Part shown: piece after piece, positions 1-8,833 of the stretch | Layout of the letters: the number at the start of each line of letters is the position of its first letter | Position numbering within the stretch: the stretch's first letter is position 1 | Assembly: GCF_025502585.1 (NCBI RefSeq) | Contig: NZ_CP106679.1 | Span: 725,001-789,000 of the forward strand | Direction of reading: 5' to 3' | DNA from: Reichenbachiella agarivorans | Lineage (GTDB): Bacteria; Bacteroidota; Bacteroidia; Cytophagales; Cyclobacteriaceae | Length of the DNA stretch: 64,000 bases | Translations under genes and position numbers: made by a program | The notes under the pieces: generated by a model | Seen by the model: only the letters and a program-made list of their open reading frames with translations | What the model was told of the DNA's origin: nothing | Database searches by the model: none

Positions 1-828
1 CGTGACATGCCCGCGTTCATCAAAGAGATGGGCAAACATCAATTTACAGTGATTACAGGTGTCAACACGCTATTTAATGGCTTGCTCAACCAAGAGAAAT
101 TCAAAAGTCTTGACTTTAGCAAACTCAAGGTAGCCATTGGTGGGGGTATGGCCGTACAAAAACCAGTTGCCGAAAAATGGATGAAGGTTACAGGATCTTG
201 TTTGGCTGAGGGTTACGGACTGACAGAGACCTCACCAGTTTTAACAGTAAACCCACTCAATGGTCATCACAAATTAGGCACCATCGGTGTACCTATGCCT
301 AGTACCGAAATCAAGTTGATGAATGACGATGGCAATGAGGTAGGCTTCAATGAGCCAGGGGAGTTGTACGCAAAGGGACCACAAGTCATGAAGGGATACT
401 GGCAGAAACCTGATGAAACAGCCAATGTAATGGATGGTGAATGGTTCAAAACTGGTGATATTGCCATGCTTGACGAAGATGGGTTTATCAAAATCGTGGA
501 TCGAAAGAAGGAAATGATATTAGTTTCTGGATTCAACGTGTACCCCAATGAAATTGAAGAGACCTTAGCTGCACACCCTAAAATATTAGAGGTGGGAGCA
601 ATCGGTGTACCTAGTAAAAAATCCACAGAATCTGTCAAAGTTTTCATTGTAAAGAAAGATGACTCTCTCACCGAAGAAGAGGTAATGACCTATGCAAGGG
701 AAAATCTAACTGCCTACAAATGCCCCAAACATGTGGAATTTTGCAAGGAGCTACCTAAATCCAATGTAGGTAAAATATTGAGAAGAATCCTCAAAGAGAA
801 TGACGCCAAAGCAAACACCTACGAATAA
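1..828 (+). CDS. fadD: Long-chain fatty acid--CoA ligase, C-terminal part (window starts inside the gene)
   Basis: This is the C-terminal half of an AMP-forming acyl-CoA synthetase, which activates fatty acids to acyl-CoA through an acyl-adenylate. The frame is open from base 1, so the true start lies to the left. Visible family motifs include GYGLTETSP (adenylate binding), [26 protein letters not shown] (the hinge) and the final [10 protein letters not shown] with the catalytic lysine. The tail closely follows the E. coli FadD pattern ([21 protein letters not shown]). The stop at 828 is followed by a short AT-rich spacer and the start of a separate gene. The family assignment is secure; the chain-length preference is not visible. 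Confidence 0.93.
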   Translation, partial: RDMPAFIKEMGKHQFTVITGVNTLFNGLLNQEKFKSLDFSKLKVAIGGGMAVQKPVAEKWMKVTGSCLAEGYGLTETSPVLTVNPLNGHHKLGTIGVPMPSTEIKLMNDDGNEVGFNEPGELYAKGPQVMKGYWQKPDETANVMDGEWFKTGDIAMLDEDGFIKIVDRKKEMILVSGFNVYPNEIEETLAAHPKILEVGAIGVPSKKSTESVKVFIVKKDDSLTEEEVMTYARENLTAYKCPKHVEFCKELPKSNVGKILRRILKENDAKANTYE

Positions 829-900
829 TTAACATTAACAAAACAATCCTTTTGGCATTTTGACCTAATTTAGTGGCCTTAATAACAAAAAAATCAACTT

Positions 901-1839
901 ATGAAAAAATTCATACTAGGCTTTCTATTGTTAAGTCCACTATTTTCTCAAGCACAATCAGACACTACATATTGGACTAAAGGTGGTAACGTTGGCATCA
1001 CCTTTAACCAAGCTACGCTTAAAAACTGGGCAGCTGGCGGAATTAACTCTTACTCTGGAGGTGCCTACTTCGGTCAATTCTTTGACTATAAAAAAGGAGG
1101 AATCATTTGGATTAATACCATTGATTTAGGATTTGGTTTTATCAAAGAAGACGAGGCAGACAGAAAAAAAGCAGATGATAGAATCGTATTGACATCTCAA
1201 TTTGGAAAAAGTATAGGCGAAGGTAAATGGTATTACAGTGCCATGTTAGACTTCAGAACACAGTTTGCTAAAGGCTTTGAGTCGTCAAACCAAGATAACT
1301 ACATCTCTAGGTTTATGTCTCCTGGCTATTTATTGGCAGCAATTGGTGCCGACTATAAACCTAACGACAATTTCAGTGCATCATTTGGCTTGATCTCAGG
1401 TAAAATGACTTTCGTGACAGATCAAGATTTAGCAGACTCAGGTTCTTTTGGAGTAGATGGTGCAGAACTAGACGGCACTGGCGCTATCATAGCTGGTACT
1501 GGGAAAAACATGCGAGCGGAGTTTGGTGCTACCATCAAGGTATCTTATAACAAAGAAATATTCAAAAACACTACCTATGCAACCAACCTTCTTTTGTTTA
1601 CTAACTACATGGAAAACACTGACAAGATCGATGTAAACTGGGAGAACACCTTGACAATGAAGGTCAACGATTTCCTCTCTGCCATGATCTATATCCAAAC
1701 CATCTATGATTATGACATCAAGTTTTATGATATGGATATCAATGGCGATCCTATTTTATCGACAGAAGAAGATAGATGGCAGTTTAAAAGCATTCTTAGT
1801 CTAGGCCTTGCTTACAAATTCGGAGCAACCAGAGGATAA
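901..1839 (+). CDS. DUF3078 family secreted protein
   Basis: This 312-residue protein has a clear signal peptide (MKKFILGFLLLSPLFSQAQS) ending in a typical Bacteroidota AQ/S cleavage region. The mature part is rich in aromatic residues and alternating beta-type segments. Its opening (TYWTKGGNVGITFNQATLKNW) is the hallmark I associate with DUF3078, a Bacteroidota family presumed to form an outer-membrane beta barrel. It ends in a beta-strand-like KFGA segment, as outer-membrane proteins often do. It stands alone and is closed by a strong terminator. No biochemical role is known to me. The family call is by recognition, not search. Confidence 0.8.
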   Translation: MKKFILGFLLLSPLFSQAQSDTTYWTKGGNVGITFNQATLKNWAAGGINSYSGGAYFGQFFDYKKGGIIWINTIDLGFGFIKEDEADRKKADDRIVLTSQFGKSIGEGKWYYSAMLDFRTQFAKGFESSNQDNYISRFMSPGYLLAAIGADYKPNDNFSASFGLISGKMTFVTDQDLADSGSFGVDGAELDGTGAIIAGTGKNMRAEFGATIKVSYNKEIFKNTTYATNLLLFTNYMENTDKIDVNWENTLTMKVNDFLSAMIYIQTIYDYDIKFYDMDINGDPILSTEEDRWQFKSILSLGLAYKFGATRG

Positions 1840-1844
1840 AACAG

Positions 1845-1873
1845 AAAAGACCAGTTGAACTGGTCTTTTTTTT
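1845..1873 (+). terminator. Rho-independent terminator after the DUF3078 gene
   Basis: A 10-bp stem (1845-1854 with 1860-1869, loop TTGAA) runs straight into a T tract. It overlaps the longest possible frame of the next gene, which is why that gene is started at 1891. Confidence 0.9.
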
Positions 1874-1890
1874 ACCTTTTCGCTAACACC

Positions 1891-2769
1891 ATGTCTCTCA
1901 AAAGGAAAGCACTTTTCATCACCAATCCTATTTCGGGAGCAGGTGGAAAAATCAATATCACAGAACTCATACAATCCAACCTCGATTCCAGCAAGTTTGA
2001 TTGGTCAATCTATGAAACAACGGGCCGAGGGGATGCCACACTACGTGCACAGCAAGCTGTCAAAGAATCCTATGATCTAGTGGTTGCTGTTGGGGGTGAT
2101 GGTACAATCAACGAAGTAGCCCAAGGGCTCATCAATACCAACGTCTGCATGTCCATACTCCCGAAAGGGTCAGGCAATGGACTAGCCAATCACCTCAACA
2201 TCTCCACACAGCTCCCTCAGGCTATTTCTCAGCTCAACCATGCCCGTGAGACGTGGATTGATACAGGCTGGTTCAACGAACAACTTTTCCTGAATGTGGC
2301 TGGTATTGGTTTTGATGCCCAAGTAGCCTACGCCTTTGACCACCACAACCAAAGAGGCCTTTTCTCATATATTTTTCTTTCGCTGAGAGAATTTTTCAAT
2401 TTTTCAGCTCCCAACTTCACCATCGAGGCTGACGATCAACGCATCGAAACGAAAGCATTCATTGTGACCATCGCCAATGGCAGTCAGTATGGCAACAATG
2501 CCTTCATCGCTCCAAATGCTAACATTAGTGACGGTTTACTAGACTTGGTTATCATACATCCCTTTAAGCCTTGGCAATTGTTTACCTTTCCAGCAAAACT
2601 TTTTGCTAGAAAACTAAAATCATCCTCCAACTACCAATTCATCAAAGCAAAAAAAATTTGCATCACCAGTACCTCCTCCAATGCACAACTAGACGGAGAA
2701 CCCTACCTCACCAGCATGGTAAGTAAAATTGAAATTAAACCCAACTCGCTAAAGATGCTCGTGCCATAA
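1891..2769 (+). CDS. YegS/diacylglycerol kinase family lipid kinase
   Basis: A 292-residue protein of the DAGK catalytic family, which phosphorylates diacylglycerol or related lipids with ATP at the inner membrane face. It opens with FITNPISGAGG and carries the nucleotide-binding GGDGTINEVAQG motif and LPKGSGNGLANHL, both diagnostic. The C-terminal half (NVAGIGFDAQVAYAF, SDGLLDLVII, LDGEP) matches the second beta-sandwich domain. A longer frame begins at 1855 inside the preceding terminator hairpin, so I start at the ATG at 1891. The true lipid substrate cannot be read from sequence. Confidence 0.9.
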   Translation: MSLKRKALFITNPISGAGGKINITELIQSNLDSSKFDWSIYETTGRGDATLRAQQAVKESYDLVVAVGGDGTINEVAQGLINTNVCMSILPKGSGNGLANHLNISTQLPQAISQLNHARETWIDTGWFNEQLFLNVAGIGFDAQVAYAFDHHNQRGLFSYIFLSLREFFNFSAPNFTIEADDQRIETKAFIVTIANGSQYGNNAFIAPNANISDGLLDLVIIHPFKPWQLFTFPAKLFARKLKSSSNYQFIKAKKICITSTSSNAQLDGEPYLTSMVSKIEIKPNSLKMLVP

Positions 2770-2792
2770 GGCTTCAATCCCACTCAATTGGA

Positions 2793-2800
2793 TATATTTG
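2793..2800 (+). promoter_or_regulatory. Bacteroidota -7 box (TATATTTG)
   Basis: A perfect TAnnTTTG match lies 13 bp before the candidate ATG at 2813. No convincing -33 TTG was found at standard spacing. Confidence 0.5.
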
Positions 2801-2812
2801 TTATAGGTCATT

Positions 2813-3538
2813 TTGATCATGGCCCCTAGTATGAGAATAGAATTCAATGAGATATGGGAATTTATGGAGATGGCTCCTGCACCAAAAAATGCAGAAAAAG
2901 GAGCTGTGTGGAACTATAAGTTGGTCGCCGGCAGCATTCTAATCAACAATCTCTACACCCAAGACATCCTTGATCTCAACAAGGAGGAAAACTATGATAC
3001 CGAACTGCTCCCTTCACTATTTACTTTCAGGGAGATCCTCTGGCAACCCAATGTCTATACGCAGCCTGAGCAATGTATCCCTCAGCTCAACATACTAAAA
3101 AGTTTTTGCGATGAATACATTCAAAGCGTAGAGAAAACAAGAACTACTGAGCCGTATATGGCGCTGCTACAAGGACTGAGTACCTATTGTACAGAGGCGA
3201 TTGAAAAAATAGTTGGTGTACATAGCAGTCAAGAAGTCAAAATTACCGCGATACTTGGCGAGTTGAGAAAAAAAGCATTCCCACTGATCAAATTTTTCAT
3301 CTTCCACCCGATGAACCGCAAAGATTACCAAACTGACGCCCTCAACCGACTCAACTATGCAGTCAAAATCATGCTTACCCAATACCACAACCACTACTAT
3401 GATCTCCAAGACCCGTACTGGAAGGTATCAGTAGGTCGACTATCAAAATCACAGTCTCAAACAGAAAAAATGCATGTTGACTCCTTGAACATATCTGCAG
3501 ATTTACTATCAGATGACGAGGAATTAGAGCAATTTTAG
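2813..3538 (+). CDS. Conserved hypothetical protein, helical
   Basis: I do not recognise a named family. The 241-residue product has no signal peptide or membrane segment and looks mostly helical and soluble, with an acidic tail (LSDDEELEQF). In-frame ATGs at 2813, 2819 and 2831 are all possible starts; a -7 promoter box at 2793-2800 fits any of them. It lies 29 bp before a VTT-type membrane protein gene on the same strand, so the two are probably cotranscribed. The coding assignment is supported by a long frame and the uniform codon usage of its neighbours. Confidence 0.75.
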   Translation: MIMAPSMRIEFNEIWEFMEMAPAPKNAEKGAVWNYKLVAGSILINNLYTQDILDLNKEENYDTELLPSLFTFREILWQPNVYTQPEQCIPQLNILKSFCDEYIQSVEKTRTTEPYMALLQGLSTYCTEAIEKIVGVHSSQEVKITAILGELRKKAFPLIKFFIFHPMNRKDYQTDALNRLNYAVKIMLTQYHNHYYDLQDPYWKVSVGRLSKSQSQTEKMHVDSLNISADLLSDDEELEQF

Positions 3539-3567
3539 AGGCATACAATAACCCAACAGGGAGGGCT

Positions 3568-4143
3568 TTGAAAACCAACGAAAACAAATACAAATTCTTG
3601 CTAGCTAATCTGACCAAAGGCATGCTTTGGTTGGTAACAATCATTGTGCTTTTTCTCATTGGCAAACACTACTTTCAGAATGGTTACCAAGATTTGATGG
3701 ATCAGATGGCCGACCAACCTATTTTGGTCTTCTCTACTTTCACCTTATCCGAAATCCTCTTCGGAATTTTCCCTCCCGAACTATTCATGATATGGTCACT
3801 GCACCAAGGCCAACTTGACATTTACATATTCTACATCACGACATTGACAGCCATATCCTATTTGGCAGGAATTATTGGCTATTTCATTGGGTCAAAACTC
3901 AGTCAATCAATCATTTACTACAAACTGACCCATCAATTTATACAGCCGCTAGAGACCAATGTACAGCGTTTTGGTGGATTCATGATTGTCATAGCTGCAG
4001 TGACTCCAATTCCCTTTTCGGCCATCTGTATGCTGACTGGAGCCGCTCATTATCCATTCGGTAGATTCCTGACTTATGCACTCAGTAGAGTGCTCAGATT
4101 TGGTGTATATGCCTACATCATCTGGCTGGTAGACAAGATTTAA
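3568..4143 (+). CDS. VTT/DedA-like integral membrane protein
   Basis: A 191-residue polytopic protein. Hydrophobic segments are visible near residues 13-30, 45-65, 75-100, 130-155 and 165-188. The stretch from YLAGIIGYFIGSKL to FGGFMIVIAAVTPIPFSAICMLTGAAHYPFGRFL has the G-P/F pattern of the VTT (SNARE-associated, DedA/TVP38-like) fold, proposed to scramble or flip lipids. No ATG fits; the start is TTG at 3568, preceded by a purine-rich GGGAGGG. The adjacent upstream gene is of unknown function, so context adds little. A family-level call is reasonable; the transported lipid is unknown. Confidence 0.75.
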   Translation: MKTNENKYKFLLANLTKGMLWLVTIIVLFLIGKHYFQNGYQDLMDQMADQPILVFSTFTLSEILFGIFPPELFMIWSLHQGQLDIYIFYITTLTAISYLAGIIGYFIGSKLSQSIIYYKLTHQFIQPLETNVQRFGGFMIVIAAVTPIPFSAICMLTGAAHYPFGRFLTYALSRVLRFGVYAYIIWLVDKI

Positions 4144-4187
4144 CAGCTATTTAAATCCCACACATCCTAGTTGTCAATTATTCCAGT

Positions 4188-4195
4188 TAGATTTG
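4188..4195 (+). promoter_or_regulatory. -7 box upstream of typA (TAGATTTG)
   Basis: A perfect TAnnTTTG 25 bp before the typA ATG. A TTG at 4171 is only 14 bp away, shorter than the usual -33/-7 spacing. Confidence 0.55.
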
Positions 4196-4220
4196 CGCCA
4201 AATTTCCAAGAAAAGAAAGA

Positions 4221-5999
4221 ATGACTGATATAAGGAATGTAGCAATTATTGCTCACGTTGACCATGGCAAAACTACATTGGTTGACAAAATCATTTATGC
4301 AGCACAAGCAAATGATGCAAAAAGATCACAGGACAACAATGATTTGATCCTCGATTCAAATGATCTTGAGAAGGAGCGTGGTATCACCATTCTCTCAAAA
4401 AATGTATCTGTACAATACAAAGGAACTAAAATCAACATCATTGATACTCCTGGTCACGCCGATTTCGGAGGTGAAGTAGAAAGAGTATTGAGCATGGCCG
4501 ATGGTGTAATCTTGCTTGTAGATGCATTCGAAGGCGCTATGCCTCAGACACGATTCGTATTGGGCAAGGCACTTGGCCTTGGATTGAAGCCTATCGTAGT
4601 AGTCAACAAAGTGGACAAAGAAAACTGCCGTCCAGATGAAGTACACGAAGAAGTTTTCGACTTGATGTTCAACCTAGAGGCTACAGAAGATCAGTTGGAT
4701 TTCCCTACGCTATACGGTTCTTCTAAAAACGGCTGGATGAGCCATGATTGGAAAAATGAAACTGACAATCTAGAACCACTTTTGGATACGATTCTTGAGA
4801 AAATCCCTGCACCTGAGCAAAAAGAAGGCGTATTGAGATTGAAAATCACCTCATTGGATTTCTCGGCATTTACAGGACGTATCGCCATCGGTAGAATCCA
4901 CCAAGGATCTATCAAAGTAGGACAAAGCCTAGGTTTGACCAAAATTGACGGTACCGTCAAAAGAGTAAGAATCAAAGAATTGCACGTATTCGAAGGGTTG
5001 GGCAAGAGAAGTGTCGAAGAAGTAACCTGTGGAGATATCTGCGCAGTGACTGGTATCGAAAGCTTTGATATCGGCGACACCATCACTGATTTTGACAATC
5101 CAGAACCACTAGAAAGAGTAGGTGTAGATGAACCAACCATGAACATGCTCTTCACTATCAACAACTCACCATTCTTTGGGAAGGAAGGGAAATTTGTCAC
5201 CTCAAGACACTTGAGAGACAGATTGATGAAAGAAATAGAAAAGAATTTGGCATTAAAAGTAGAATCAACAGATAGTGAGGATAAATTCTTGGTTTATGGT
5301 AGAGGCGTACTTCACTTGTCTGTTTTGATAGAAACGATGAGAAGAGAAGGGTATGAACTACAAGTGGGTCAGCCACAGGTAATCTACAAGGAAATTGATG
5401 GCAAGAAACACGAGCCAATCGAACACCTTGTGATCGACGTGCCAGAAGAAGTGTCTGGAAAAGCCATCGAATTGGTGACCAAAAGAAAAGGTGAAATGAC
5501 GATCATGGAACCTAAAGGTGATGTACAGCATTTGGAATTCAACATCCCAGCCAGAGGTTTGATTGGATTGAGAAACCAAGTATTGACAGCTACTGCTGGA
5601 GAAGCTGTGATGACACACAGATTCAGTGGATATGAGCCATACAAAGGCGACATTCCTGAGCGTATGAATGGTTCGTTGGTATCCATGGAAACAGGACCTG
5701 GTACAGCTTATGCTATTGACAAATTGCAAGACAGAGGTATATTCTTCGTCTCTCCAGGTGATGAGTTGTACGTAGGTCAGGTAATCGGTGAGCACTCTCG
5801 TGCCAATGATTTGGCTGTCAACATCCAAAAAGGAAAGCAATTGACTAACATGAGAAAATCTGGTACAGACGCAAGTATGAAAATTGCACCTGCCAAAAAA
5901 TTCTCATTGGAAGAAGCATTGGAATACATCAACAAGGATGAGTATGTAGAGGTGACTCCACTTTCTCTCCGAATGAGAAAAATCAATTTCAAGGCTTAA
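4221..5999 (+). CDS. typA: Translational GTPase TypA/BipA
   Basis: A full-length 592-residue member of the EF-G-like GTPases that binds ribosomes and assists 50S assembly and stress adaptation. GTPase motifs are all present: G1 AHVDHGKTT (residues 11-19), switch I ERGIT (52-56), G3 DTPGH (75-79) and G4 NKVD (129-132). Domain II, an EF-G-like domain and the TypA-specific C-terminal region (ARGLIGLRNQVLTAT, GPGTAYAIDKLQDRG) follow in the expected order. It is monocistronic, with its own -7 box and a terminator just after the stop. Confidence 0.97.
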   Translation: MTDIRNVAIIAHVDHGKTTLVDKIIYAAQANDAKRSQDNNDLILDSNDLEKERGITILSKNVSVQYKGTKINIIDTPGHADFGGEVERVLSMADGVILLVDAFEGAMPQTRFVLGKALGLGLKPIVVVNKVDKENCRPDEVHEEVFDLMFNLEATEDQLDFPTLYGSSKNGWMSHDWKNETDNLEPLLDTILEKIPAPEQKEGVLRLKITSLDFSAFTGRIAIGRIHQGSIKVGQSLGLTKIDGTVKRVRIKELHVFEGLGKRSVEEVTCGDICAVTGIESFDIGDTITDFDNPEPLERVGVDEPTMNMLFTINNSPFFGKEGKFVTSRHLRDRLMKEIEKNLALKVESTDSEDKFLVYGRGVLHLSVLIETMRREGYELQVGQPQVIYKEIDGKKHEPIEHLVIDVPEEVSGKAIELVTKRKGEMTIMEPKGDVQHLEFNIPARGLIGLRNQVLTATAGEAVMTHRFSGYEPYKGDIPERMNGSLVSMETGPGTAYAIDKLQDRGIFFVSPGDELYVGQVIGEHSRANDLAVNIQKGKQLTNMRKSGTDASMKIAPAKKFSLEEALEYINKDEYVEVTPLSLRMRKINFKA

Positions 6000-6025
6000 G
6001 TCTAAAAGATAAGGTCAAAAACAAG

Positions 6026-6058
6026 AAAGGCAACTCCAAAAGGGTTGTCTTTTTTTAT
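6026..6058 (+). terminator. Terminator after typA
   Basis: An 11-bp stem (6026-6036 with 6042-6052, containing two G-T pairs) with a 5-nt loop, followed by a T-rich tract. Confidence 0.88.
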
Positions 6059-6132
6059 TTCATTTGGTCTAGTTTAGGAACTTGTGCCTAAATTCACAAA
6101 ATATAAACTAAACAAATCATAAAAGTCCATTC

Positions 6133-6828
6133 ATGCTTTTATCCAAAAAATCCAACTCATCTCGAAGCAACTTCTATCTCATAGGATTGATCGTTGCATT
6201 GGGAATGCAGGCTTGTAGTCCTGCACTTGTATCATGGACCAATCCAGCATTCAAGCCTCACCAATTCAAAAAAGTCATTGTATTTGGTATGTTTCCTAGA
6301 CTCGATGCACGATTGGGCTTTGAAGAAGAATTGGTAGATGCCTTGCTCGAAATGGGCTATCCTGCTGCGCACGGCATGACGCTGATTCCTCCGAGCTATG
6401 AAATCACGTCTTCCGAGCAAATGGAGCGCATCATCAAAAAAGAGAACTTTGATCTCGTAATCATGGCCAGTGCTGTGGATGAGAAAACCGAAACACAGTA
6501 CCATTCCAACTACACTGCAGGTGGGTATGGCTATGGCCCATATGGAGGTGGCTATGATATGTACAACTACTACAACTACCGATACGGATACGATATGTAC
6601 TATGGTGGCTATGGCTATGGATGGCAAAACTCTGGCTACTATACAGAACAAACCAGCATGCTGATCGAGTGCAAAATCTACGATCTGTCCGAAGAAGCTG
6701 ACCCGAATAATTCAACAATCTACACTGGACAATCATCAGTCATCGAATCATCCAACATGCGAACCTTGGCTCACAGATATGCCAAGATATTATTAAGAGA
6801 CCTCGAAAAACAAAATATATTAAACTAA
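6133..6828 (+). CDS. Lipoprotein with a Gly/Tyr-rich insert, DUF4136-like
   Basis: A 231-residue predicted lipoprotein: an N-terminal hydrophobic segment ends in a lipobox (ALGMQAC), giving an acylated cysteine at about residue 28. The following part (VIVFGMFPRLDARLGFEEELVDALLEMGY) resembles the fold of small DUF4136-type lipoproteins that sense or bind at the outer membrane, but I am not certain of the family. Residues about 128-175 are an extreme low-complexity Gly/Tyr run (repeats of GYGYGP, YNYYNYRYG). The C-terminus returns to a normal alpha/beta pattern. It is followed after 15 bp by a solute-binding protein gene, so both may be in one transcript. Confidence 0.75.
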   Translation: MLLSKKSNSSRSNFYLIGLIVALGMQACSPALVSWTNPAFKPHQFKKVIVFGMFPRLDARLGFEEELVDALLEMGYPAAHGMTLIPPSYEITSSEQMERIIKKENFDLVIMASAVDEKTETQYHSNYTAGGYGYGPYGGGYDMYNYYNYRYGYDMYYGGYGYGWQNSGYYTEQTSMLIECKIYDLSEEADPNNSTIYTGQSSVIESSNMRTLAHRYAKILLRDLEKQNILN

Positions 6829-6843
6829 TCAATCACAATTCCA

Positions 6844-7635
6844 ATGAAGACATTTAAGACATACTTATTGATTGCGGTCGTACTATTAACCTCATGCAAT
6901 CTTTTGGCGCAAGACAGATTAAACAAAATCATAGAAAGCGGCGAGCTTCGTGTAGGCATGACGGGCACACAGCCTCCTTTCTCTATGAAAACCAAAAAAG
7001 GAGAAATCATTGGTTACGACGTAGACTTGGCCAATCTCTTGGCAACATCAATGGAATTGAAACTAAAAATAGTTGAAATGCCGTTTGCGGAGCTAATTCC
7101 AAGTCTGAACGAGGGTAAAATTGACTTGGTCATCTCTGGCATGACGATCACTCCTACTAGAAATGCAAAAAATGCCTTTGCTGGTCCGTATATGATCTCT
7201 GGCAAATCTATTCTCACCAAATCAAAAGTTCTTGCTAATGCAACCAATCCTCAGGACATCAATACCAACATCAAAGTGGTAACTCTACAAGGTTCAACCA
7301 GTCAGCGTTTCGCCGAAAAGCATCTGACCAACGTGAACTTGCTATTGGTGACTGATTACGAAATCGCCATCAACAAAATCATCAACAACGAATCTGATGT
7401 AATGGTGGCCGATTACCCAACATGTGCCTATGCGATGCTCAAATATCCAAACAGTGACTTGGTGGTATTGAACAAACCTATGACTATCGAGCCGATAGGA
7501 ATCGCACTCCCTAGCAACGATGCGCTATTCGTCAATCTCGTAGACAACTATCTGGAGTCATTGATGGCCACAGGTGTATTGGATATGATGGAACAAAAAT
7601 GGTTTGAAAACCCATACTGGTTGCTCCAACTGTAA
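6844..7635 (+). CDS. Family 3 extracellular solute-binding protein (amino-acid-type)
   Basis: A 263-residue periplasmic binding protein of the SBP_bac_3 family. The leader MKTFKTYLLIAVVLLTSC contains a lipobox-like LTSC, so it may be anchored as a lipoprotein. The mature sequence shows the classic pattern LRVGMTGTQPPFS, GYDVDLANLLA and LIPSLNEGKIDLVISGMTITPTR. No ABC permease or ATPase gene is adjacent, so it may act as an orphan sensor or partner with a transporter elsewhere. It ends at a strong terminator. The ligand is probably an amino acid or small dicarboxylate, but this is inferred only from the family. Confidence 0.88.
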   Translation: MKTFKTYLLIAVVLLTSCNLLAQDRLNKIIESGELRVGMTGTQPPFSMKTKKGEIIGYDVDLANLLATSMELKLKIVEMPFAELIPSLNEGKIDLVISGMTITPTRNAKNAFAGPYMISGKSILTKSKVLANATNPQDINTNIKVVTLQGSTSQRFAEKHLTNVNLLLVTDYEIAINKIINNESDVMVADYPTCAYAMLKYPNSDLVVLNKPMTIEPIGIALPSNDALFVNLVDNYLESLMATGVLDMMEQKWFENPYWLLQL

Positions 7636-7660
7636 TCAATACCCATCTTAAAAAATATCT

Positions 7661-7695
7661 AAAGACCTATACTCTACACAGTATAGGTTTTTTTG
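7661..7695 (+). terminator. Terminator after the solute-binding protein gene
   Basis: A stem of up to 12 bp (core ACCTATAC at 7665-7672 with GTATAGGT at 7681-7688) is flanked by A and T tracts, so it may work in both directions. Confidence 0.88.
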
Positions 7696-7746
7696 AGTCC
7701 TTATCTTTACCATTTTTAGATCCCCACGACAAATCCACCCAAACCT

Positions 7747-8739
7747 ATGAAAGTAGCCATATTCAGTACCAAACCTTACGACAAGACTTATCTCGATAAA
7801 AGAAACAAAACCTACAACCACCAGTTGACTTATTACGAGCATTCATTAGACTGGACGATCATAGATTTGATCAAAGGTTTCGATGCAGTTTGTGTGTTCG
7901 TCAATGACCATATCAATGCGGCAATCGTCCAAAGACTATCGGAGAATGGCATCAAAATCATTGCATTACGTTGTGCAGGATTCAACAACGTAGACCTCAA
8001 AGCATGTGCTAAACACCATATAAAAGTAGTCAGAGTACCTGCCTACTCGCCTGAGTCTGTTGCAGAGCATGCGATGGCACTAATCCTTACTTTGAATCGC
8101 AAAACGCACAAAGCCTACAACAGAGTCCGAGAGGGCAACTTCTCACTGGATCACCTGATTGGGTTCAATCTCTACAAGCGAACCGTAGGCGTGATCGGTA
8201 CTGGTAAGATAGGGGCAGCATTCTGTCGGGTTGTTAAAGGTTTTGGCTGTGAAATCGTTGCCTATGACATGTATCCCAATGAAGCACTCAAAGAAATCGG
8301 GGTTCGCTATGTGAGTTTGGACGAAGTGTACACAGCATCAGACATCATATCTCTTCATTGTCCTTTGACTCCAGAAACGCGACATCTCATCAGTGCCACG
8401 TCCTTGTCCAAAATGAAAAAAGACGTCATGATCATCAATACCAGCCGTGGTGCTTTGATCCATACTCAGGACATCATTCAATCCCTGAAAAAAAGCGAGG
8501 TGGGTTATCTAGGACTAGATGTGTATGAGCAAGAGGAACACCTTTTCTTTGAAGACCTCTCTGACACCATCATCGAGGATGACACCCTCATGCGATTGAT
8601 CAGTTTTCCCAATGTACTGATTACTTCACACCAAGCATTTTTGACCGCAGAGGCATTGGACAGCATTGCCGACACAGTTTTGGGCAACCTAACTACTTTC
8701 GAGAGAAATGAAGAACTCGTCAATGAAGTGAAAGCATAG
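7747..8739 (+). CDS. ldhA: D-lactate dehydrogenase (2-hydroxyacid dehydrogenase family)
   Basis: A 330-residue NAD-dependent D-2-hydroxyacid dehydrogenase that interconverts pyruvate and D-lactate during fermentation. It follows the E. coli LdhA pattern closely: LRCAGFNNVDL, the Rossmann motif GVIGTGKIGAAF near residues 150-160, the catalytic arginine in NTSRGALI, the glutamate in GLDVYEQEE and the proton-donor histidine in ITSHQAF. The LFFEDLS segment is typical of true LdhA rather than generic phosphoglycerate dehydrogenases. It sits alone between a terminator and recQ. Confidence in family and reaction is high. Confidence 0.92.
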   Translation: MKVAIFSTKPYDKTYLDKRNKTYNHQLTYYEHSLDWTIIDLIKGFDAVCVFVNDHINAAIVQRLSENGIKIIALRCAGFNNVDLKACAKHHIKVVRVPAYSPESVAEHAMALILTLNRKTHKAYNRVREGNFSLDHLIGFNLYKRTVGVIGTGKIGAAFCRVVKGFGCEIVAYDMYPNEALKEIGVRYVSLDEVYTASDIISLHCPLTPETRHLISATSLSKMKKDVMIINTSRGALIHTQDIIQSLKKSEVGYLGLDVYEQEEHLFFEDLSDTIIEDDTLMRLISFPNVLITSHQAFLTAEALDSIADTVLGNLTTFERNEELVNEVKA

Positions 8740-8796
8740 CCAATCCCTTCGACTCACTTTTTCAGTCGATCCTCTACGATCTACTTTTGAGTTCTT

Positions 8797-8804
8797 TAAC
8801 TTTG
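8797..8804 (+). promoter_or_regulatory. -7 box upstream of recQ (TAACTTTG)
   Basis: A perfect TAnnTTTG 29 bp before the recQ ATG; no -33 element at standard spacing. Confidence 0.45.
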
Positions 8805-8833
8805 GACTTCATTTTTGAATCCCCCAAAGTCCC

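Noticed and set aside
1855-1890. Upstream start for the lipid kinase
   Set aside because: It lies inside the terminator hairpin of the previous gene.
4395-5992. Several minus-strand ORFs under typA
   Set aside because: All are shadows of typA; none has motifs or a plausible start context.
6820-6843. Separate promoter for the solute-binding protein gene
   Set aside because: Only 15 bp separate it from the upstream lipoprotein gene and no TAnnTTTG box was seen.
8749-8769. Possible terminator after ldhA (TCGACT/AGTCGA)
   Set aside because: 6-bp stem without a following T tract; too weak.
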